A DNA stretch of 64,000 nucleotides from Pseudorasbora parva (Eukaryota > Chordata > Actinopteri > Cypriniformes > Gobionidae): contig NC_090186.1 of the NCBI RefSeq assembly GCF_024679245.1, positions 34,794,946 through 34,858,945 on the forward strand. The letters run 5' to 3'. The notes under the pieces are model-generated. The model did not search any database. It saw only the letters and a list, made by a program, of their open reading frames with translations, and was not told where the DNA came from. The position numbers and the translations under genes are program-made. Shown here piece by piece: positions 63,506-64,000 of this stretch (position 1 is the stretch's first letter; each line of letters opens with the position of its first letter).

Positions 63506-63771
63506 AAAACAAGGACACATTTTTATTTTTCAAAATTTCAGTTGGATAAAATAGTGGCACAAGTTTTCTCAAACTGCCCGACCAAGAAAAAAAAGGAAAA
63601 AAAAAGACCAATCAACAGAAAGAAACTGCATGGCACTATAAGGACCCTTGTCTTATTTCCTCATGCATAGCTTTTTGTTAATTTCCCTAAAACATTCATC
63701 AGTCACTTAATCCATTCCTTCATCTGCAGCTGCTGCTACTAACTCACCTCTGTCCAACAGCAAAACCAATG
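31542..63771 (+). CDS. adgrg6: adgrg6 (gpr126) adhesion GPCR, 5' portion
   Basis: Adgrg6/Gpr126 is an adhesion G-protein-coupled receptor at the plasma membrane. It raises cAMP in Schwann cells to trigger myelination and acts in semicircular-canal formation in zebrafish. Coding pieces seen: 31542-31543, 34993-35081, 48737-49087, 51016-51636, (55989-56030), 59942-60007, 62361-62429, (63124-63183), (63730-63771). Those in brackets are candidates not in the zebrafish form I remember. Joined, they give the signal peptide, the CUB domain (residues 31-147), the pentraxin-like domain (148-354) and a Thr/Ser-rich linker. Internal exons are phase 1-1, so the frame holds whichever linker exons are used. 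The SEA, GAIN and 7TM exons lie beyond the window. Identity to zebrafish Gpr126 is high across all shared exons. No break is seen. Confidence 0.93.
31544..34992 (+). other. adgrg6 intron 1, little recognised
   Basis: Interrupts the start codon. The only repeat text I see is a single foldback-MITE-like fragment at about 34000-34110 (TCACCCTCATGTTGTTTCAA and GTAGAACACAAAAGAATAT). No gene on either strand. Confidence 0.5.
34993..35081 (+). CDS. adgrg6: adgrg6 exon 2 (signal peptide)
   Basis: Acceptor ttggcag, donor gtaaaa. With the AT of exon 1 it encodes [20 protein letters not shown] followed by [10 protein letters not shown] and the first base of a Val codon. The basic N-region and the hydrophobic [10 protein letters not shown] core form a classic signal peptide. 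Cleavage is likely near the VAQS-C junction encoded by the next exon. Confidence 0.9.
35466..35845 (+). repeat. cyprinid interspersed repeat, forward copy
   Basis: Starts TACCGGTCAAAAGTTTGAAA and contains CATTCTAATATGCTGATTTG and AACAGTTGTGCTGCTTAA. It runs directly into a second copy in the opposite orientation at 35841. Confidence 0.7.
35841..37110 (-). repeat. cyprinid interspersed repeat, reverse copy, split by a MITE
   Basis: It starts TACATTACCATTCAAAAGTT and is interrupted at about 35996. It resumes at 36855 with GCACAACTGTTTCCAATATT and ends AACGTTTGACTGGTAGTGTA. The two halves fit together as one element. Confidence 0.7.
35996..36853. mobile_element. foldback MITE nested in a repeat
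   Basis: The left end reads TAAAGGATTTCCTGATAAAT, then CTCACCC and AAGGTGTTCATGTATTTCTT. The right end reads GAAAGAAAGACACGAACATC, TGGGTGAGTTAAATATCAG and AGTATTCCTTT. The inner arms are also inverted: CAATGCAGTTTCAAAGGGCT against AGCCCTTTGAAACTGCATTG. Length about 0.86 kb. No coding capacity. Confidence 0.75.
37111..38260. other. adgrg6 intron 2, nothing recognised
   Basis: A poly(A) run at about 37119-37135 follows the repeat; otherwise ordinary intron sequence. Confidence 0.5.
38270..39100. mobile_element. foldback MITE with internal degenerate minisatellite
   Basis: The left arm contains CCCTGTCATGTCATTCCAAA and CTTCCATGAAACGCAAAATG. The right arm contains CATCACATTTTGCTTTTTCA, TTTGGCATGACAAAGAGGTG and TTTTCATTTTTGGGTGAGC, i.e. 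inverted counterparts. The centre (38490-38880) is a diverged array of AACTCGCAATTGTGAG- and AGTCAGAATT-type words. Confidence 0.65.
38490..38880. repeat. degenerate minisatellite (GTCAGAATT / CGCAATT words)
   Basis: Words such as GAATTCTGACTT, CTCGCAATTGTGAGTTATAA, CACAATTCTGACTTTATAAC, GTCAGAATTACGAGAACTCG and CAATTGCAAGAAAGTCATAA alternate on both strands, giving an imperfect, partly palindromic array of about 390 bp. Confidence 0.75.
39569..40494. mobile_element. foldback MITE, 0.93 kb
   Basis: The ends read AAGGGTTAGTTCACTAAAAA and GGATGAACTAACCCTT followed by TAAG. Long inverted arms: CAAATGAAGATATTTTTGTT against AACAAAAATATCTTCATTTG, and GAGAGAGGAAATGACATT-type text against its complement. 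A second inner inverted pair, GTGAACTCACAAAGCACCAC against GTGGTGCTTTGTGAGTTCAC, frames the centre. A 23-nt poly(T) lies at 40234-40256. Confidence 0.8.
40495..41045. other. adgrg6 intron 2, nothing recognised
   Basis: A C-rich patch at 40869-40888 aside, no feature. Overlapping open frames on both strands here have no motif or splice support. Confidence 0.4.
41055..41245. repeat. short interspersed repeat
   Basis: Contains TTAGCTGGTTCAGGTGTGTT, AATCTGCAGGAAGGTAGCTC and CTCCAGGACCAGGGTTTGAC then ACCCCTG. I recognise this text as a very common fish interspersed repeat, but I cannot name the family with certainty. Confidence 0.55.
41270..41460. repeat. GGTACA-rich interspersed repeat
   Basis: Repeated words AAGGTACA, TAGTACCTT and GGTGGTACCCTAAGGTAC in both orientations over about 190 bp (for example CCTTAAAGGTACATATTAGT, then ACCTTTTCGG). 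The pattern is seen in other cyprinid genomes. Confidence 0.6.
42085..43611 (-). mobile_element. Tc1/mariner transposon, decayed
   Basis: The termini CAGGTCCTTCTCAAAAAA and TTTTTTGAGAAGGACCTG are inverted and flanked by TA on each side (42083-42084 and 43612-43613). The inverted repeats continue for well over 100 bp (for example AATTAAACTTTCATATATTT against AAATATATGAAAGTTTAATT-type text). The interior holds a frame-broken transposase on the minus strand. It lies in adgrg6 intron 2. Confidence 0.92.
42360..43340 (-). pseudogene. Tc1 transposase pseudogene (DD34E)
   Basis: The transposase reads on the minus strand in several frames. From the N-terminus: an ATG near 43332 (MGKTADPT); a frame with [13 protein letters not shown] and a basic [14 protein letters not shown] (43192 region); a frame with the first catalytic Asp in FSDESKF (43032-42616); and a frame with [11 protein letters not shown] and NPIENLW (42797-42360). 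The second Asp and the Glu are 34 residues apart, so DD34E. Frame changes lie near 43310, 42950 and 42690. The three catalytic residues survive, but the gene cannot make a full protein. Confidence 0.88.
45235..46480 (-). repeat. long cyprinid interspersed repeat, nested
   Basis: Begins AGTCAAGTCAATTTTATTTT TATAGCGC-type text, the reverse of a LINE-like 3' tail also seen at 11690. It continues with CTTGGGAGAAACCAGGCTCA, GTACATCAGGTGTTATGGGA, AGTCTTCCCGGTTCCGG and GAGAGCCAGTGCAGTATTCT. I recognise these as parts of one frequent cyprinid repeat whose class I cannot name. The open frame at 45692-45970 is incidental. Confidence 0.6.
46589..46638. repeat. (ATT)n microsatellite
   Basis: About 30 nt of pure TTA repeats, then imperfect continuation. 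The poly-Ile reading frames here are artefacts. Confidence 0.9.
47274..47417. repeat. (TG)n-(CG/TG)n alternating purine-pyrimidine tract
   Basis: 144 nt of strictly alternating purine and pyrimidine. About 65 nt of pure TG are followed by about 75 nt of CG- and TG-mixed repeats, including CGCGCGCGCG blocks. It is a strong candidate for Z-DNA. Long Arg/Ala/Val/Cys frames across it are artefacts. Confidence 0.95.
47820..48445. mobile_element. foldback MITE with central hairpin
   Basis: The left end AAAGGGTTCAC and the right end GTGAACTATCCCTTT are inverted, with longer arms: TCTCATGTCGTTCCAAAT against GTTTGGAACCACATGAG, and GTTCATCTTCGAAAC against GTTTCAAAGATGAAC. The centre is a near-perfect hairpin at 48278-48326 (arms AGC-TTTT(T/C)GTCCCTCCACTA). 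Confidence 0.75.
48278..48326. other. central hairpin of a MITE
   Basis: AGCTTTTTGTCCCTCCACTA, a 9-nt loop, then TAGTGGAGGGACGAAAAGCT. The arms match over 20 nt with one mismatch (T versus C opposite G). Confidence 0.85.
48737..49087 (+). CDS. adgrg6: adgrg6 exon 3 (CUB domain)
   Basis: A 351-nt exon, phase 1-1, acceptor gctttcag and donor gtatgt. It encodes residues 31-147. CUB features: paired Cys (C40/C66 and C93/C110 by the usual pattern), the [13 protein letters not shown] start, and the calcium-site acids of cbCUB domains, seen here as E88 or E89, D96 and D133 (in SDFS). Zebrafish D134/F135, reported to matter for CUB calcium binding, correspond to D133/F134 here; the offset is one residue because SCQSSSC is one shorter. 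Two extra Cys at 35 and 40 lie before the fold. Confidence 0.95.
49708..49798. repeat. (AT)n microsatellite
   Basis: About 91 nt of AT dinucleotide repeat with one slip (AA) near the end, in the intron between the CUB and pentraxin exons. Confidence 0.95.
49847..50130 (+). repeat. cyprinid interspersed repeat, partial
   Basis: Starts TATACTACCATTCAACAGTT and contains TTATTCCTGTGATAGAAC and AATGCATGCTTGCTTAATAA. Internally deleted copy of the family at 27567. Confidence 0.6.
51016..51636 (+). CDS. adgrg6: adgrg6 exon 4 (pentraxin-like domain)
   Basis: A 621-nt exon, phase 1-1, acceptor cttgcag and donor gtgagt. It encodes residues 148-354, starting [14 protein letters not shown] and ending TDSTLSC. 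It contains a pentraxin-type CLTWT core ([12 protein letters not shown]), then [17 protein letters not shown] and [14 protein letters not shown], all conserved with zebrafish Gpr126. The open frame reads 17 bases into the intron, but the donor at 51637 keeps phase and matches the known protein. Confidence 0.95.
52047..53677 (-). mobile_element. Tc1/mariner transposon, nearly intact, nested in hAT
   Basis: The ends CAGTCTTGTTCAAAATAATA and TATTATTTTGAACAATACTG are inverted and flanked by TA (52045-52046 and 53678-53679). The terminal inverted repeats extend about 210 bp and share TTCAAAAAAATAGCAGTGT-type text at their inner ends. This is the long-TIR plan of Tc1-like elements such as Sleeping Beauty relatives. 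The minus strand encodes a transposase with a single frame change. Confidence 0.94.
52346..53340 (-). pseudogene. Tc1 transposase, one frameshift
   Basis: N-terminal part 53340-53074 on the minus strand: [19 protein letters not shown], then the helix-turn-helix region with [15 protein letters not shown] and the GRKRKTT hook. After a frame change near 53085, 53068-52346 gives the catalytic domain: [11 protein letters not shown], then [10 protein letters not shown] and [11 protein letters not shown]. The first Asp of QDND and the Glu are 34 residues apart (DD34E), so all three catalytic residues are present. The C-terminus ends in GHTTKY. Only the small indel seems to prevent a full product of about 330 aa. 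Confidence 0.9.
53808..53920. repeat. fragment of a TTTAAAGGGATACTTC-type repeat
   Basis: TTTAAAGGGATACTTCAGTA followed by ATTTAGCATTAAGCTTTCC resembles the start of a common cyprinid MITE. No right end is identified. It lies within the hAT element at 51994-54257. Confidence 0.4.
53930..53958. repeat. (GT)n followed by an 18-nt G run
   Basis: About 10 nt of GT repeat and then 18 consecutive G. It may form a G-quadruplex; sequencing accuracy in such runs is limited. Confidence 0.9.
54266..55988. other. adgrg6 intron, nothing recognised except a short hexamer repeat
   Basis: Ordinary intron. A (TTATGC)4-like array, CTTATGCTTATGCTTATGCT, lies at 55917-55943 just before the candidate mini-exon. 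Confidence 0.5.
55989..56030 (+). CDS. adgrg6: candidate adgrg6 cassette mini-exon (14 codons)
   Basis: A 42-nt stretch between a strong acceptor (tcttcttttgcag) and donor gtgagt, phase 1-1. Spliced after the pentraxin exon it reads (I)[13 protein letters not shown](G). The zebrafish form I remember goes directly from exon 4 to the exon at 59942, so this would be an extra cassette. It adds two Cys four residues apart. Transcript evidence is needed; it could be a pseudo-exon. Confidence 0.5.
56835..58082. mobile_element. non-autonomous hAT element with internal tandem duplication
   Basis: The ends are TAGGGATGGG and CCCATCCCTA. AAACCAAC occurs immediately before (56827-56834) and after (58083-58090), a perfect 8-bp target duplication. 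The interior consists mainly of two diverged copies of a ~480-bp unit: CCAATCTGTCATATACACAG near 57077 recurs as CCAATCTGTCATGTACATAG near 57559, followed in each by GAACACGATT, TTGTAAATT, TTCCCCGTGTAT and GCTAGCAAAGC. No transposase. Confidence 0.87.
58091..59941. other. adgrg6 intron, nothing recognised
   Basis: Contains a 106-codon open frame at 58889-59209 with no recognisable motif or splice context. A GGAGGAGGAGGAGGGAGG purine tract lies at about 58176. Confidence 0.45.
59942..60007 (+). CDS. adgrg6: adgrg6 linker mini-exon (22 codons)
   Basis: Acceptor tttttcatag, donor gtagga, 66 nt, phase 1-1. Joined to exon 4 it encodes (S)[20 protein letters not shown] and P, matching the zebrafish linker STAITTLSPGTAGCASGLGC and, by its Cys pair, human ASCADLGTLCQ. 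Confidence 0.85.
60580..61763. mobile_element. TTAA-flanked DNA transposon with THAP relic (Kolobok-like)
   Basis: TTAA lies on each side (60576-60579 and 61764-61767). The termini AGGGGGGGTGAAA and TTTCACCCCCCCT are perfect 13-bp inverted repeats. The interior of the 1184-bp element holds a broken THAP domain gene on the minus strand. TTAA duplication plus a THAP domain points to the Kolobok superfamily; piggyBac also uses TTAA but does not carry THAP. No catalytic transposase part is present. Confidence 0.75.
61210..61475 (-). pseudogene. THAP-type zinc-finger domain relic
   Basis: The minus strand from about 61472 reads [20 protein letters not shown], then GQWMEFVFP and [11 protein letters not shown]. 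The C-x3-C and C-x2-H ligands of a C2CH THAP zinc finger are visible. A stop at about 61304 interrupts it, but a different frame continues [20 protein letters not shown], matching the end of the THAP fold with the AVPxI(F) box. The domain is therefore complete but frameshifted. THAP domains bind DNA and are shared by P-element, Kolobok and THAP host proteins. Confidence 0.75.
62361..62429 (+). CDS. adgrg6: adgrg6 linker mini-exon (23 codons, alternatively spliced in orthologues)
   Basis: Acceptor ctgccaccag, donor gtaagc, 69 nt, phase 1-1. It encodes (A)[20 protein letters not shown] and IH, close to the zebrafish linker and to the human stretch PTVTTNMPVTN. The 23-codon length fits the segment reported as included or skipped in Gpr126 isoforms, where it changes extracellular conformation. 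Thr-rich and NAT-containing, so probably glycosylated. Confidence 0.85.
63124..63183 (+). CDS. adgrg6: candidate adgrg6 cassette mini-exon (20 codons)
   Basis: Acceptor ttttcttcatcag, donor gtaagc, 60 nt, phase 1-1. It would encode (A)[19 protein letters not shown], of the same Thr/Ser/Pro composition as the neighbouring exon. It is not in the zebrafish protein I remember. Splice signals, frame, phase and composition all agree, which a random stretch would rarely do. Confidence 0.65.
63292..63340 (+). other. exon-like Thr-rich stretch without donor (possible dead mini-exon)
   Basis: After an acceptor-like ...CCAACACTAG, the phase-1 frame reads (V)[19 protein letters not shown], of the same composition as the adgrg6 linker mini-exons. 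No usable GT donor follows in the next ~100 bases, apart from a weak internal one, so it is probably not spliced. Confidence 0.35.
63439..63500. repeat. (TA)n microsatellite, 62 nt
   Basis: An uninterrupted TA run between the last two candidate mini-exons. Confidence 0.97.
63730..63771 (+). CDS. adgrg6: candidate adgrg6 cassette mini-exon (14 codons)
   Basis: Acceptor ccttcatctgcag, donor gtaagc, 42 nt, phase 1-1. It would encode (A)[13 protein letters not shown](G), again Ser/Thr/Asn-rich. Not in the zebrafish protein I remember. The gap to the previous candidate is about 0.55 kb. Confidence 0.6.
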
Positions 63772-64000
63772 GTAAGCCAAACCTGTTATCTCACGTCATA
63801 CATGGCTTGCTTGTGCTTACCAGGTGATGTCACTGCAAAACTTTCATTTATATGGGCAGAATGGGAGCGGCTAGCTTGTCTAAATAGAATTAAAAAAAAT
63901 AATTAAAAGATTGGTTTACTGCTCTAAAAATTTCTGGGTGCTGATTAAAGGCTTAATACCTCTTATTTTTTATATACTTATCTACTAGAATGTCAAAAAA

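Noticed and set aside
63985..64000. AG followed by AATGTCAAAAAA at the window end, possibly another exon
   Set aside because: The window ends before any donor or enough frame can be seen.

Overview
The window is vertebrate genomic DNA. Its interspersed repeats are typical of cyprinid fishes (carp/zebrafish group). It carries two genes in tandem on the + strand, vta1 and adgrg6 (gpr126), in the order and orientation also found in human (VTA1 then ADGRG6 on chromosome 6q). Genes were recognised by translating exons between consensus splice sites and comparing with the known vertebrate proteins from memory; no database search was run. The species cannot be fixed: the proteins resemble zebrafish but differ at several residues.

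Region 1 (1-28,610) holds vta1 without its first exon. Seven coding exons (2674-2768, 7054-7181, 10335-10410, 14697-14808, 21965-22147, 23324-23401, 27981-28126) join in one open frame of 271 complete codons plus stop. A 3' UTR follows, with a poly(A) signal at 28605. VTA1/LIP5 is the cofactor of the VPS4 ATPase that disassembles ESCRT-III. The introns hold a decayed CR1/L2-like LINE (about 12.03-14.45 kb), hAT-type non-autonomous elements, foldback MITEs, a RecQ-helicase-like relic (25.25-25.46 kb) and microsatellites.

Region 2 (28,611-31,540) is the intergenic segment and presumed adgrg6 promoter. It contains a ~250-bp tandem duplication, a perfect 45-nt hairpin and a 112-nt (TA)n tract.

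Region 3 (31,500-64,000) holds the 5' part of adgrg6, an adhesion GPCR needed for Schwann-cell myelination and inner-ear development in zebrafish. It includes a start codon split by intron 1 (AT|G), the signal-peptide exon, the CUB exon, the pentraxin-like exon, then a string of tiny exons all in phase 1-1 that encode a Thr/Ser-rich linker. Two match the linker of known Gpr126, including the 23-codon segment reported as alternatively spliced. Three others (55,989-56,030; 63,124-63,183; 63,730-63,771) are candidate extra cassettes. The SEA, GAIN and 7TM exons lie beyond the window. The introns are loaded with DNA transposons: two Tc1/mariner copies with decayed transposase genes, hAT elements with intact 8-bp target duplications (one with a Tc1 nested inside), a TTAA-flanked element with a broken THAP domain gene, and several long foldback MITEs.

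No prokaryotic operon, CRISPR array, rRNA or tRNA gene was seen. The most unusual features are the adgrg6 linker mini-exon array and the split start codon with overlapping uORFs.
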